From Jeotgalibaca ciconiae (GTDB lineage: Bacteria > Bacillota > Bacilli > Lactobacillales > Aerococcaceae), in assembly GCF_003955755.1 (NCBI RefSeq), contig NZ_CP034465.1:682001-746000 (forward strand): a DNA stretch of 64,000 bases, written 5' to 3'. Position 1 is the first letter of the stretch. Every line of letters begins with the position of its first letter. Position numbers and translations under genes: made by a program. Positions 44,879 through 54,763 of this stretch are shown here, piece after piece. The notes under the pieces are model-generated. The model searched no databases, was not told the DNA's origin, and worked only from the letters and a program-made list of their open reading frames with translations.

Positions 44879-45817
44879 CTATTTCTCTCCATTCTCTGAG
44901 AATACCCAGTATTTAGATGTCACAAATAGAAGCAATGTAATCAGTCCGACAATCAGAATCAAGATCCAAGCTAATGCTGACGCATACCCCATCTTAAATT
45001 CACCAAATGCTTGTTGGTAGATATATAGGGCGTATACCAATGTTCCATTTCTGGGAGAACCTGTTCCATTAGAAATAATGTACGCAGGTGTAAAGGTCAA
45101 GAATGAGGAAATGGTCTGCATAACTAAGTTAAAGAAGATGATTGGCGACAATACAGGTAATGTAATGCTGAAAAATTGTCGTAATTTTCCTGCGCCATCA
45201 ACTTCTGCTGCTTCGTACAGTTCATTCGGAATATTCTTTAATCCACCTAAAAATACCAACATAGAAGAACCAAATTGCCATCCAGCTAATAAGACTAAAA
45301 TAAGAAGCGCTGTGAAAGGCTGTTTGAAGAAGTAAATGGGATCGAGTCCGATCGCTTCCAACACACCATTAATTAAACCTGTATCTCCAAAAATATTTCT
45401 CCACATTATCGAAACGGCTACACTTCCCCCAATTACTGATGGAATATAAAATAGTACACGGTATAATCCGGACAGTTTTGATGGGCGATTAATCAACATA
45501 GCAACAGCCAGTGCCACCGCTAAACGCAGCGGCACAGCCATTACAACATATTTTAATGTTACAGACAATGACGTTCTAAATTTATCATCACTAAACAATA
45601 TTTGTTTAAAGTTGTCCCAGCCAACAAATTTAACGGGAGTCAACATATCATACTTATGAAAAGCAATAAAAAGTGAAATGGTCATTGGAACAATAATAAA
45701 CATTAAAAATCCGATAATGAATGGGGAGATAAACAAGTATCCAGAAACCAAATCCTGTTTTGCAGTGGATAACTTTTTAAATGATTTTAACATGTTTTTC
45801 TCTCCTTCCTTTTTCAT
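44879..45817 (-). CDS. Carbohydrate ABC permease, MalF/YesP type
   Basis: 312 residues (about 304 from the Met at residue 9, which also fits), six membrane segments; first is SGYLFISPFIIGFLMFIIVP. EAA loop ELYEAAEVDGAGKLRQFFSI at about 219-238. The ATG at 45793 (MLKSFKK) is an alternative start with GGAGAGAAAAAC before it, better than the first Met. Its 5' end is adjacent to the binding-protein stop. Partner of the MalG-type permease; inner-membrane sugar channel. Confidence 0.93.
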   Translation of the reverse strand: MKKEGEKNMLKSFKKLSTAKQDLVSGYLFISPFIIGFLMFIIVPMTISLFIAFHKYDMLTPVKFVGWDNFKQILFSDDKFRTSLSVTLKYVVMAVPLRLAVALAVAMLINRPSKLSGLYRVLFYIPSVIGGSVAVSIMWRNIFGDTGLINGVLEAIGLDPIYFFKQPFTALLILVLLAGWQFGSSMLVFLGGLKNIPNELYEAAEVDGAGKLRQFFSITLPVLSPIIFFNLVMQTISSFLTFTPAYIISNGTGSPRNGTLVYALYIYQQAFGEFKMGYASALAWILILIVGLITLLLFVTSKYWVFSENGEK

Positions 45818-47133
45818 TATTCATAATTTTCTGCGAAAGAAGCTTCCATTTTTTCTACCAAGAAATCGTAAGCTTCCTCTGGTGTCATTGTTCCGTATGT
45901 CAGTTCGGCATAAACATCTTTAGCTGCTTGTGAGATTGTCGCAAATCCAATTGGAGGAACAGCGGAAGGTTCTCCTACATAATCTGCAATTTCATTTAGA
46001 TAGTCGGCTGCTACTTTTTCTGTATCTGTTAGTTCATCATAGATAACATCCAAATTGGCAGTGTTCGCGGGAATACCTCTTTCTGTTCCCATAACTTTTG
46101 CTACTTCTTCATCGTTTACTAGAAAATCAATCAATTTAGCTGCTGCTTCACTATTCTTTGTTGTGTTTGCTGCTGAATAAAAGAAACTTGGTCGATAGTA
46201 TAATGCTTTAGAATTCGTTGCACCATAAGGTAGATGTAATGAGATTTCTATCCCATCTGCTAAAGCATCATTTATTAGAGAAAATTGATTTTGCCATACT
46301 TGGTAAAATCCTGCTCCCCCTAACGCGAATGGATTCTCTTCAAATGATTTTACGTTTGATGCAACTTCTGCTGTCGAAACTGCTCCTGTTTCTGCTAAAT
46401 TAGCGATTGATTCGAAGAATTCAAGAGCCGATTCTTTGCTGAAAGCAATCTCTGGTTTCCCATCTTCATTGTATTCGTAAAATTCCTCACCTTTTGTACG
46501 GAAGAAATATTGCATTAATACATAATTATCAATGACGTCAATAAAACCGTACTCTCCACTTCCATCCTTGACTTTTTGAATGGCTCCAGTGAAATCTCCA
46601 TAGCTATAATCTTCCCAATTCAGCGAAACCCCTGCTTCTTCTAATAATGAGTCATTTGCCATTACACTCATGGCATTCATAGCTGGCCCAATTGCGTATG
46701 CTTGTCCATCTATACTCCCTGCATCTATGATTGTGTCAGGCAAGTTTGTAGTATCGATAATGCCATTTGAAACTGCATCTGTTAAATCTAACAATAAATT
46801 TTTATTTCCATACTCTCCTAGATAAGAATCGCCCATTTGAATCACGTCAGGTAGTTCTCCCGCTGCAGCTTTGGTTGCTAATTTTTTCCAATAGTCATCC
46901 CAAGCTGAGAACTCATAAGCAACTTCAATATCTGGGTTTTCTTCTTCGAATAACTCAATTGCTTTAATATAATTATTATGTCTTGTTTCTGAACCCCACC
47001 AAGCAAAAGTAATCTTCTGTTTCCCATCTGCAGTCGTTCCAGATTCGTCAGCAGAAGAATTGCCACATCCGACAAGTGCTGTTGTTAAAGCGACAGTTGC
47101 CAGCCCTAAACAAAGTTTTTTAAATAATTTCAT
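45817..47133 (-). CDS. Extracellular sugar-binding lipoprotein, YesO-like
   Basis: 438 residues. Lipoprotein signal MKLFKKLCLGLATVALTTAL with lipobox LVGC (Cys23), then a SBP_bac_1 fold (KITFAWWGSETRHNNYIKAI, VIQMGDSYLGEYG, KVMGTERGIPANTA). It captures an oligosaccharide outside the membrane for the two permeases. First gene of the ABC operon; AGGAGAG before ATG. Homologues near YesLMN and GH42 bind pectin-derived oligosaccharides; the exact ligand is unknown. Confidence 0.92.
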   Translation of the reverse strand: MKLFKKLCLGLATVALTTALVGCGNSSADESGTTADGKQKITFAWWGSETRHNNYIKAIELFEEENPDIEVAYEFSAWDDYWKKLATKAAAGELPDVIQMGDSYLGEYGNKNLLLDLTDAVSNGIIDTTNLPDTIIDAGSIDGQAYAIGPAMNAMSVMANDSLLEEAGVSLNWEDYSYGDFTGAIQKVKDGSGEYGFIDVIDNYVLMQYFFRTKGEEFYEYNEDGKPEIAFSKESALEFFESIANLAETGAVSTAEVASNVKSFEENPFALGGAGFYQVWQNQFSLINDALADGIEISLHLPYGATNSKALYYRPSFFYSAANTTKNSEAAAKLIDFLVNDEEVAKVMGTERGIPANTANLDVIYDELTDTEKVAADYLNEIADYVGEPSAVPPIGFATISQAAKDVYAELTYGTMTPEEAYDFLVEKMEASFAENYE

Positions 47134-47150
47134 GTTTTTCTCTCCTTTTC

Positions 47151-47165
47151 TTATAGCGCTTACAA
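47151..47165 (-). promoter_or_regulatory. Probable cre (CcpA) site
   Basis: TTGTAAGCGCTATAA matches the cre consensus TGWAANCGNTNWCA at all but one position. It directly follows the TATAAT of the ABC operon promoter, a usual position for glucose repression. Confidence 0.55.
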
Positions 47166-47194
47166 ATTATATGATACCCCTTCCAACTTTTATC
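47166..47194 (-). promoter_or_regulatory. Promoter of the ABC transporter operon
   Basis: TATAAT at 47166-47171 with a poor -35 (GATAAA, 47189-47194, 17-base spacer). A weak -35 fits dependence on an activator such as the neighbouring AraC-type regulator. Confidence 0.5.
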
Positions 47195-47416
47195 TTGAAT
47201 GAAAAATAACGATGTAAAATTTGAAAAAATCGACTTCTTTGTCTTTTTTGACAAGTTATTGAAGTTTTTGAAACTTTTATTCTGTTTCATCCTTGTTATG
47301 AATCCAGAATAAAATATAATAAATAGTAGGGAAAGCTCCACTTACTTTCATTCGCTCCAAAAAGTAAGCGCAATCAACACTTATCCATATAAAAAAGAAA
47401 GAGGATTGATTCATAC

Positions 47417-48049
47417 ATGACAATTCAATGGCGTAGTTTTTTAATGAAGTTTTTGTTTGCAATTACAAATATTGTTTATCTTAATATTTTATGGCTTCTA
47501 TTTAGTCTGCTGGGACTGGTTATTTTTGGTTTTGCTCCGGCATCCGTTGCTTTGATAAAGAGTCTCGAAGGCTTTCATTTAGATGCTGATTACATCCCAA
47601 TCAAAATATTTTTTACTTATTATAAAGAATCTTTCAAAAAAACAAACCAGCTGCAGCTCATTTATTTATCTGCAATTCTCTCACTATTTTTTAGTTCCCG
47701 AATTTTGATTACTTTGATGAATGTCACGGGGATTATTCCAATCTTCTACTTAACGGTTATGGTAATCTTAGTTTTCATGAATAGTATGTCTTTACAATCG
47801 TTTTTATTTTATCCCTATATGAAGATTATTGAACGCTTTAAATTGTCTCTATTTTTATTTATGCGTTACCCGCTCTCTTTTTTACCGATTATCTTCACAG
47901 GGATTGGTTGTTACACCATTATTTCTATAAAATCAGCCTTTTTTATTTTTATTGGCGCTTCTCTTCCCATTGCTATAATCGCTTATCTTCAGGGGAAAAT
48001 ATTCAATAAATTCATTGCTGACTTTCCTGATTTTGGAGTTTTACAATGA
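47417..48049 (+). CDS. DUF624/YesL-type membrane protein
   Basis: 210 residues with five or six hydrophobic segments (ITNIVYLNILWLLFSLLGLV at about 17-36, LIYLSAILSLFFSSRILITL, the C-terminal IFIGASLPIAIIAYL). It matches YesL/DUF624, nearly always encoded just before YesM/YesN-type pairs. Function not defined; role in signalling or uptake is proposed. It is the first gene of a three-gene operon (stop overlaps the kinase ATG) and divergent from the ABC operon. Confidence 0.85.
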   Translation: MTIQWRSFLMKFLFAITNIVYLNILWLLFSLLGLVIFGFAPASVALIKSLEGFHLDADYIPIKIFFTYYKESFKKTNQLQLIYLSAILSLFFSSRILITLMNVTGIIPIFYLTVMVILVFMNSMSLQSFLFYPYMKIIERFKLSLFLFMRYPLSFLPIIFTGIGCYTIISIKSAFFIFIGASLPIAIIAYLQGKIFNKFIADFPDFGVLQ

Positions 48050-49794
48050 CAAGGCTTGCAAACTATTGGAGAAAGCTGACTTATTCAAAGAAATTCAACT
48101 TTCTTTTCTATTTTATTTTTTCTCTATTTGTTTTGTTCGTTGTTGCAACCAATTTCATTTTTATTAGAGGACTTAGCAAACAAGAATACAAAAATAATCA
48201 AGATAATATTTTAACAATCGCCGATACTATTGATGAAGAATTTATCAGCTTGGAATTTTTTACTTATAAGGTCATTGATAATGCCCATATTCAATCTCTT
48301 TTGGCAAGACTCAATTTAGGAAATCTCCCCTTCCAGGAAGAGGTTCAGCTGAAAACAAAGCTTCGGGATGAAGTCTATACGCTAAGTTCTTATGAAAAGA
48401 ATGTGAATAGTTTTTATTTGTTTGATGCAGAAAAAGAGAACTTAGAGAGTAACCTATTTTCCTCGATTATTTTTTTTGATGGTCTTACTTCTAGCGATAT
48501 GATTAATCAGTTAGGGAACCAGCCCCAAAAAGGAAAATGGTTTTTATCGGAAGATGGAACGAGGGCAGTTCTTGCTCGAAATATTTTTTCTACTGATACA
48601 TTGGATTTACTGGGGACTATTATTGTTTCATTAGATACTTCTTTTATTGTCAATACGATCCGTAATACCAGTCTTTACAGTTCGGATGACTATTTTATTA
48701 TCAGCTATGAGGAAAAAAATTATCCTTTAGAAAATGATCTTCCAAAAATAGTGAAGGACTTTATTGAAAATACGGTATTTGTCAACAATAGCATTGAAAC
48801 AATTGGTCATACTGATTATTTTATAGCTAGTGGTTCGTTTAATGACGGAAAAATGAATATCTCCGGTATGTTGCCCAAAAATAAAGTTCTGCAAAATATT
48901 ATTCTTCTTGAAACAATCATTCTTTCCTTATTCTTTTTGTTAGTAGTTTCTATGATTGCTTTGTCCCAACATTTTATTCGTTCTTTAGTCAGTCCAATCA
49001 ATCAACTAGCCAAAAAAATGTCTTCTTTTGACAAAGACAAGAATGATTTCCAGACGCTCATTGAAGAAAAAGATTCCACAATGAGTGAACGTCCAGATGA
49101 AATTGGCGCCCTATATTCGAATTTTGACGCCTTAATCACTGAAATAAATCAGTTAATCGAAGAAAATTACCAATCAAAAATCCTCTATCAAGAGATCCAG
49201 TTTCGAGCATTACAATCTCAGCTAGATCCGCACTTTTTATATAATACACTTGATTCCATTAATTGGTTGGCTGTCAATCAAGAAGCAATGGAGATTTCGG
49301 ATATGGTTACTTCTCTGGCTACATTGTTTCGCAGAAAGTTGTCCAATACCAATCCATTGCATACCATCGCTGAAGAAATCGAGATCATTGATGCGTATCT
49401 AATGATCCAAAAATTCCGCTTTGGTGAACGACTTTGTTTTTCCTATCATATCGACGAAAAGATGACGGACTTTGTTATTCCGCGTCTTATTATCCAGCCA
49501 TTAATCGAAAATTCTCTGAAATACGGACTAGAAAAAATGAATCAAGCTTGTTCGATTTCTTTAACTATTATTCCACTCGATGAAAAGCATATCAGCATTT
49601 CTGTTTTGGATAATGGTCCTGGTTTCTTGAATAGTCAGCACGATAAACGGAAATCAAGCGGTGTCGGAATCAAAAACATTCGCGAAAGAATTAAATTGTA
49701 TTACGGAAAAAAGGCAGAACTCAACATTTCATCTGTAGCATATCAAGAAACTATTGTCTCTATTCTACTACCAGCCGACTTCACGGAGGTGTGA
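48046..49794 (+). CDS. YesM/LytS-type sensor histidine kinase
   Basis: 582 residues: membrane helix about 15-37, extracellular sensor about 38-280, second helix about 283-305, HAMP (LVSPINQLAKKMSSFDKD), then HisKA_7TM-like His_kinase block with the phospho-His in ALQSQLDPHFLYNTLDSINW (about 390-410) and the ATPase N-box IENSLKYGLEKM, G-box NGPGFL and SSGVGIKNIRERIKLYYGKK. Senses an outside sugar or the loaded transporter. The first and last bases overlap both neighbours by four. Confidence 0.95.
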   Translation: MTRLANYWRKLTYSKKFNFLFYFIFSLFVLFVVATNFIFIRGLSKQEYKNNQDNILTIADTIDEEFISLEFFTYKVIDNAHIQSLLARLNLGNLPFQEEVQLKTKLRDEVYTLSSYEKNVNSFYLFDAEKENLESNLFSSIIFFDGLTSSDMINQLGNQPQKGKWFLSEDGTRAVLARNIFSTDTLDLLGTIIVSLDTSFIVNTIRNTSLYSSDDYFIISYEEKNYPLENDLPKIVKDFIENTVFVNNSIETIGHTDYFIASGSFNDGKMNISGMLPKNKVLQNIILLETIILSLFFLLVVSMIALSQHFIRSLVSPINQLAKKMSSFDKDKNDFQTLIEEKDSTMSERPDEIGALYSNFDALITEINQLIEENYQSKILYQEIQFRALQSQLDPHFLYNTLDSINWLAVNQEAMEISDMVTSLATLFRRKLSNTNPLHTIAEEIEIIDAYLMIQKFRFGERLCFSYHIDEKMTDFVIPRLIIQPLIENSLKYGLEKMNQACSISLTIIPLDEKHISISVLDNGPGFLNSQHDKRKSSGVGIKNIRERIKLYYGKKAELNISSVAYQETIVSILLPADFTEV

Positions 49795-51254
49795 CATTGA
49801 AAAAAATTATTGTTGTTGACGATGAGCAGTTCATTGCAAATAGCATCGCAAAACTGATTCAAAAATTTTGTGTAGATTTAGAAGTAGTCGATATTTTTTA
49901 CTCAAGTGAACGTGCTTTGTCCTATATTGAAAATCATGACGTGGATATCGTTGTGACTGATATCCAAATGCCCGAAATAAATGGTCTGGAACTGATCAGT
50001 AGAATCAATAACATCAACTCTTCTATACAAATGATTATTGTAACTGGCTTTGGTACATTTAAATACGCAAAGCAAGCCATGGAATTAGGTGTTAAGTTTA
50101 TTTTTCAAAAGCCCGTTAACCCTCTTGAGCTAACAAAAGCGCTTGAACATGTTGTGGAAGCATCCGAAAGATCAAAAAAAGTTCATTCGCTGTTTACAGC
50201 AGACCAATTGAACCATTACTTGACTAGCAACAGCCAAGAAAAGCCTAAGATCGACAATACATTCAGCTGGTTCATGATTGACACCATGCATACCGATATT
50301 TTTGATTCGCAATTTAAAAATTACTTTCCGGAACAAGAACTTATTTCTGGAACCATCCATGCCTACAGCTATTACTTAATTCATCATCCAGATACTTATA
50401 GTCAAGTAACAACATTTATAAATCAATTGACTGCGGAGGAAGGTCTGCTATTATACAAACATGATGTGGATATGACTTCTTTAAAAGAAATAACCGCTCA
50501 AGGAGAGAAAATGTTGAACTTGCAATTTTACTATCCTGAATTTCATGTCTTAGAAATCAACCATCATAACTACTTAGATGAAAATAAATATAAGAGACGC
50601 TTTGATTCTTTTCTTGGAAAAATGATTCATCTGATTGAGACCAAAGACATCACTCATTCAAAAGAACTCTTGAATCAATTCTTCACCGAGAATAAAGAAT
50701 TGAATCAGCCCAAAAAAATTGTGTTAGCAGAAAGCCATTCATTGATTACGAAGCTGATTATTCATTTTAAATTACAAAATATAGAATCAATAACGGAAAT
50801 TAATAAAAACATCTCTCTGGCCGTTTATTACCAAGATGTCCGCAAGCAAATTGAAACGATTATTGAACAAATTGAATTGGAGAAGATCGCCAATACTTCA
50901 GCTAATGATTTAGCTTCGAAAATTAATCAAATTATTGAAGAACACTACATGAATCCTGATTTATCCTTGCTATGGATTTCTAAGAATATTCTATTCTTCA
51001 ATTCTGAATATCTAGGCAGAGAATACTCTCATCGAGTAGGTAAGAAATTCAATACAAAACTGACAGAGTATCGCATTGAGATGTCCAAGAAATTATTGAT
51101 CGAAAACTATAAAGTTTATGAAGTTGCTAAGATGGTGGGATATGAAAATAATCCAGAATACTTCAATCTTGTATTCAAAAAACACATCGGAATTACCCCA
51201 TTAAAATTTACAAAATTAAATCAAAATAAAACACCTGACGAATTGAGCGTTTGA
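49791..51254 (+). CDS. YesN-type response regulator with AraC HTH
   Basis: 487 residues, receiver about 4-120 (phospho-acceptor Asp in VTDIQMPEINGLELISRI, signature Lys in FIFQKPVNPLELTKAL), a middle helical linker, and a C-terminal AraC pair of HTHs (about 385-480; EVAKMVGYENNPEYFNLVFK then KHIGITPLKF). Activated by the kinase, it should turn on the divergent ABC operon. TTG/GTG-like start: TTG at 49797 also possible; GTG/ATG 49791 overlaps the kinase stop. Confidence 0.94.
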   Translation: MTLKKIIVVDDEQFIANSIAKLIQKFCVDLEVVDIFYSSERALSYIENHDVDIVVTDIQMPEINGLELISRINNINSSIQMIIVTGFGTFKYAKQAMELGVKFIFQKPVNPLELTKALEHVVEASERSKKVHSLFTADQLNHYLTSNSQEKPKIDNTFSWFMIDTMHTDIFDSQFKNYFPEQELISGTIHAYSYYLIHHPDTYSQVTTFINQLTAEEGLLLYKHDVDMTSLKEITAQGEKMLNLQFYYPEFHVLEINHHNYLDENKYKRRFDSFLGKMIHLIETKDITHSKELLNQFFTENKELNQPKKIVLAESHSLITKLIIHFKLQNIESITEINKNISLAVYYQDVRKQIETIIEQIELEKIANTSANDLASKINQIIEEHYMNPDLSLLWISKNILFFNSEYLGREYSHRVGKKFNTKLTEYRIEMSKKLLIENYKVYEVAKMVGYENNPEYFNLVFKKHIGITPLKFTKLNQNKTPDELSV

Positions 51255-51342
51255 TTTTATTCATATATGACTATTTTGGAAAATTATTGTTTTTTCATGT
51301 TATGATTATTTAAAGAAAATTTTAAGCAAAAGAGGGATTCTT

Positions 51343-51654
51343 GTGTTCGAAAATAATTTTAATCTTGTTGCCTATTTTCTAGGATGCAGCTCGTTGTTTG
51401 GTGCCATGCAAAATCCGGAAACATCATCCATCTGGTGGTTACTTATTGGTTTATGTAGCATGATTTTATTTATTTTTAGTAATGAGAAGTTACCATTTTT
51501 AGGCGTTGATATTGTGAACTTGGTTGTATTAGCATTGCTTATTCAGCTGCTGCCTAATTATTTAGGATTCTATTTAAATGTTATTGTCATAGTCGCTCTA
51601 TTCTTCCTCCTCTTTATTAAGAATAAACTTTATAAAAAATACGCTACTCAATAA
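51343..51654 (+). CDS. Small membrane protein, unknown
   Basis: 103 residues, four hydrophobic stretches (SSLFGAMQNPET excepted: about 5-17, 27-43, 50-67, 72-92), basic tail KNKLYKKYATQ. RBS AGAGGGATTCTTGTG with GTG start. It is 88 bases after the regulator, with a T/A-rich gap, so it may be co-transcribed. I do not recognise the family. Confidence 0.55.
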   Translation: MFENNFNLVAYFLGCSSLFGAMQNPETSSIWWLLIGLCSMILFIFSNEKLPFLGVDIVNLVVLALLIQLLPNYLGFYLNVIVIVALFFLLFIKNKLYKKYATQ

Positions 51655-51767
51655 AATGATCCTCCTTCTACATGAATAAAAATCTAATTACACCCTATAC
51701 GAAAACCATCACCCTCAAGTTGTTTAGACTTAGAAGTGATGGTTTTTTTATATGGTTATCTATCTAT

Positions 51768-51976
51768 AAGAAAAGCGGACAAGTCCGCCTTGACCTATGA
51801 AAAAATAGGAAATTTGACCCTGAATTGTCAGGAGACTTCACGCTTCAGCGTGTTAGTCGAATGATATGCGTTAGCGAGCAGCGAAGCGCGCAATGGGGCA
51901 AATTTATCTTTTTTTCACTAGGTCAGGACTTGGAAGCTAGACATTGATGGCTGAACTTATAATCCCCTAGTCTATA
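51768..51976. repeat. Modular palindromic repeat A, copy 3 (long form)
   Basis: About 209 bp. The same arms as copies 1 and 2 but with an extra ~48-bp module between TGAAT and GAGCAGCG; the module contains its own hairpin CACGCTTCAGCGTG. Its last bases encode the stop of the GH42 gene (ATAGACTAG on the minus strand). Confidence 0.9.
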
Positions 51977-53958
51977 AAAACATAGTATTTATAGGGTGAA
52001 GCAGTGTGCTTGCCTTTGCCGAATGGTTGACCACTTATTATATCAACCATCTCTTTTTCTAAAACAAAATTGCTTTCTTCACCTGAAAAGTTAACAAGCC
52101 AATGTTGAATTGTACCGTCTTCATCTCGTCTTTCAAAGTCCAAGACGCTTGCCCCCGTCTGAACTGCCTCGTGCTTCAGTGATAGTTCTTCCACATATTT
52201 TTGAATAACAAGATGATTGAGTGATTGTTCTTCAGCATCCACAAGGTCTGCACCAATAAAAACAATCTTTCCTTTTCCTACTTGTTTTTCGAATAAGAAT
52301 GCCAACCCTTCACCAAACTCATCACTATCAATCTTACCTAGTACTTTCGCTCCTGCTGCGCCACTCACAGCCGTAACCATATTTCGCAAGAATATTGTTT
52401 GTCCTTCAAATTTAGCCTTTATTTCAGTCTCCATAGAAGGAAACTGCATCATCCCTTCAACATTCAATATACGCCCCAGCTTCCCTAAGCCAGTATCCGT
52501 ATACCACTGGTGTTCCTCTGTGCGGTCTCCCGACATCGGACCAATCAGCCAAATACCGCCCTTTTCAACAAATTCGAGCGCTCGATTTCTGAATGAATCT
52601 GAAATGTGATGCATGAAAGGCGTGCAAAGTAATTTTAATTGATCAAAAGAACTTTTTTCATTATACAAACTTGCCCGTTGTCCATTTTTTACAAAGTAGT
52701 CAAAATAATCCGTCAATGCTTTTCGATAATCCAGAGCACCGCCGTTTTCTTTATTTAAGAAAGATTTCGCGCGATCGGAATAGATGACTGCAATTTCTGG
52801 TTGAATGGCTCTTGATTTAAGTAATAAGTCTTTTGTTTTACTTAGAAGTTCTCCGATGTTTTGACTTGCTTGATAGCCAATGGTAGGTTCTCCCCAACTG
52901 CTCACTACGGAACCATGCGGCTGCTCGATGCCGCCTTTTTGTTGGCGGAATGGCCAAAATAAAAAGCCTTTTCCTTCTGATGCATAAGTAATAAAGCTTT
53001 CCGCTTCTACAAAGCCTTTTGGATGGATTTTGCGATACTCTTTAATATGACCAGGATAAGATGTGCTTGTCTCCATTAAAATATGGGCAGCAACGTCTTT
53101 TTTTATGTTTGGCCAGTAAGAGCTGTTCATTACGAAGGCTGTCGGAGTATCCACATAGGTATCGAAAGAAACAAAATCTAAATTTTCAAACAAGCCCACA
53201 TTATCCAAGTCAAATGCAAAAGAAGAATTATGAGTAATCGGTATTGGCAATATTTGACGAATGGTGTCGGCTTGGTCTTTGGCAAAATCATTGATTAAAT
53301 CATGTGTAAAACGTGTATAGGCTTCTTCTAAAGAAAGATTATGTAAGAAAGCAGTTTTTTTAGGGATAACAACTTGATCGAAACTCGTATATTCCTGGCT
53401 CCAAATCTTTGTCGTCCATTTTTCATTCAACAACTGGATATCCTGATATTCTTTTTCAAGCCACTTATGCCACTCATTCTTACAATTATTACAGTAACAA
53501 GGACCAACATGTGCTTTAAATTCATTATCCAGTTGAACCGCAATCACGTTGTCGTAATCTTTCAAGAATTCCGCCAGTTTTTCAGCATAAACTCTTGCAC
53601 GATCACGGAAAAACGGATTATTCGTACATACATGTTGGCGAGCACCATGAATAAACGTCAAACCTTCGTTTGTTTGGTGCATCATGTTCGTTTCGCCGGC
53701 TGTCAGCCAAATCGGCGGCGTCATAGTTGGTGTACAAAGAATGGCATACATGTTTTGCTTTTCTAATTCTTTCAATGTATCTTCAAGTATTGTGAAATCA
53801 AACTGATCTTTTTTAGGCTCGAATGTAGACCATGCAAATTCGCCAATTCTCGCTGTATTCATGCCTATTTTTTTCATTTCGCTGATGTCTTTTTTAACAG
53901 TCTCCCATTTCCATAATTCTGGATATAGGGCTGCTCCATAGTAAATATCTCTTAACAA
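51967..53958 (-). CDS. GH42 beta-galactosidase, YesZ-like
   Basis: 663 residues from a TTG at 53958 (AGGAG 8 bases before); an upstream extension in frame lacks homology and overlaps the esterase gene. Domains: barrel about 1-390 with the acid/base Glu in VIAVQLDNEFKAHVGPC and the nucleophile region HILMETSTSYPG; zinc-like Cys set CYCNNCKNEW; then the A-type trimerisation and small beta domains. Length and start (RDIYYGAALYPELWKWETV) match B. subtilis YesZ. It removes galactose from pectic galactan/oligosaccharides inside the cell (no signal). The stop codon comes from repeat A. Confidence 0.92.
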   Translation of the reverse strand: MLRDIYYGAALYPELWKWETVKKDISEMKKIGMNTARIGEFAWSTFEPKKDQFDFTILEDTLKELEKQNMYAILCTPTMTPPIWLTAGETNMMHQTNEGLTFIHGARQHVCTNNPFFRDRARVYAEKLAEFLKDYDNVIAVQLDNEFKAHVGPCYCNNCKNEWHKWLEKEYQDIQLLNEKWTTKIWSQEYTSFDQVVIPKKTAFLHNLSLEEAYTRFTHDLINDFAKDQADTIRQILPIPITHNSSFAFDLDNVGLFENLDFVSFDTYVDTPTAFVMNSSYWPNIKKDVAAHILMETSTSYPGHIKEYRKIHPKGFVEAESFITYASEGKGFLFWPFRQQKGGIEQPHGSVVSSWGEPTIGYQASQNIGELLSKTKDLLLKSRAIQPEIAVIYSDRAKSFLNKENGGALDYRKALTDYFDYFVKNGQRASLYNEKSSFDQLKLLCTPFMHHISDSFRNRALEFVEKGGIWLIGPMSGDRTEEHQWYTDTGLGKLGRILNVEGMMQFPSMETEIKAKFEGQTIFLRNMVTAVSGAAGAKVLGKIDSDEFGEGLAFLFEKQVGKGKIVFIGADLVDAEEQSLNHLVIQKYVEELSLKHEAVQTGASVLDFERRDEDGTIQHWLVNFSGEESNFVLEKEMVDIISGQPFGKGKHTASPYKYYVFID

Positions 53959-53975
53959 CTCTATCGCTCCTATCG

Positions 53976-54614
53976 TTATTCGTGCAAGTATTTCTTTAAT
54001 TCTTGGGCAACCCACTCAGCAATCAATCGGGCACCTGATTCCTTGAAGTGAGTATTGTCTTGATAACCCTGTGGATAATTTGCAAATTCTCCCGGCATCG
54101 TCCACATAAAATAATCCCTGTTTTTCTCTTCGCCATTTTCCTGATAACATCTTTTTGTATAATGGTGCAGTTGGATACAAGGCATTTGATTTTCTTCTGC
54201 TACTTTTTGAATAATAGTTGCCTCTTTTTCCAAAGTTGGAAAGAGTTGATTACGAAAAAAATTATTGCGCTCGGGCGGTGTTAAAAGTATGGGCTGCCCT
54301 TTTCTGTCTTTCACATCTAGGACCATCTTACTTAGATTTCGGTAAAAATCTTGGCTGTAAATTTTCTTTTCTGGTTTCTGGTCGTTATGTCCAAATTGAA
54401 TGCAGACAATATCATTTTCCTCAATAAGACCGCAAACAGTTTCCCATCTGCCTTCTTCTCTAAAAGAAACCGTAGTAGATCCTCCCTTAGCAATGTTATT
54501 TACTTGGACATCTTCTTCTAGATAAGCAGATAAATACTGCCCCCATCCTGCCATAGGGGCTTCATGTTCAGGACAATTTGCAACTGTAGAATCGCCTGCC
54601 AGAATAATTTTCAT
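53976..54614 (-). CDS. SGNH acetylesterase, rhamnogalacturonan type
   Basis: 212 residues, SGNH hydrolase: block I IILAGDSTVANCPEHEAPM (catalytic Ser of GDS), block II NIAKGGSTTVSF (Gly), block III IQFGHNDQKPE (Asn), block V DNTHFKESGARLIAEW (Asp-x-x-His). It matches YesY/YesT and RhgT, which remove acetyl groups from rhamnogalacturonan. No signal peptide, so it acts on imported oligosaccharide. Operon with GH42: stop 18 bases before the GH42 start. Confidence 0.92.
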   Translation of the reverse strand: MKIILAGDSTVANCPEHEAPMAGWGQYLSAYLEEDVQVNNIAKGGSTTVSFREEGRWETVCGLIEENDIVCIQFGHNDQKPEKKIYSQDFYRNLSKMVLDVKDRKGQPILLTPPERNNFFRNQLFPTLEKEATIIQKVAEENQMPCIQLHHYTKRCYQENGEEKNRDYFMWTMPGEFANYPQGYQDNTHFKESGARLIAEWVAQELKKYLHE

Positions 54615-54716
54615 AACTGTTTTCCTCCATTTAACTTTTTAGAAAACCCTTCCAAATGAAGGTACCACATTTAAAAATACTTATCAACACTTTCCAACGA
54701 TAATATAAACAAATCC
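54615..54716. other. Spacer upstream of esterase/GH42 operon
   Basis: About 100 bp that should hold the esterase-GH42 promoter; a long A/T-rich tract, with CTTTTTAGAAAACC, is seen but no reliable hexamers. Confidence 0.35.
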
Positions 54717-54718
54717 AC

Positions 54719-54757
54719 AAAAAACCGCTAAGATTGTTTTCTAACATTCTTAGCGGT
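54719..54757 (-). terminator. truA terminator
   Basis: AACCGCTAAGA pairs with TCTTAGCGGTT, followed by TTTTTTG on the minus strand. It lies left of repeat A, so repeat A is transcribed between the truA stop and its terminator. Confidence 0.75.
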
Positions 54758-54763
54758 TATCTA

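Noticed and set aside
53959-54015. 19-codon extension of the GH42 protein
   Set aside because: It overlaps the esterase stop region and has no homology to the family start; TTG at 53958 has AGGAG.
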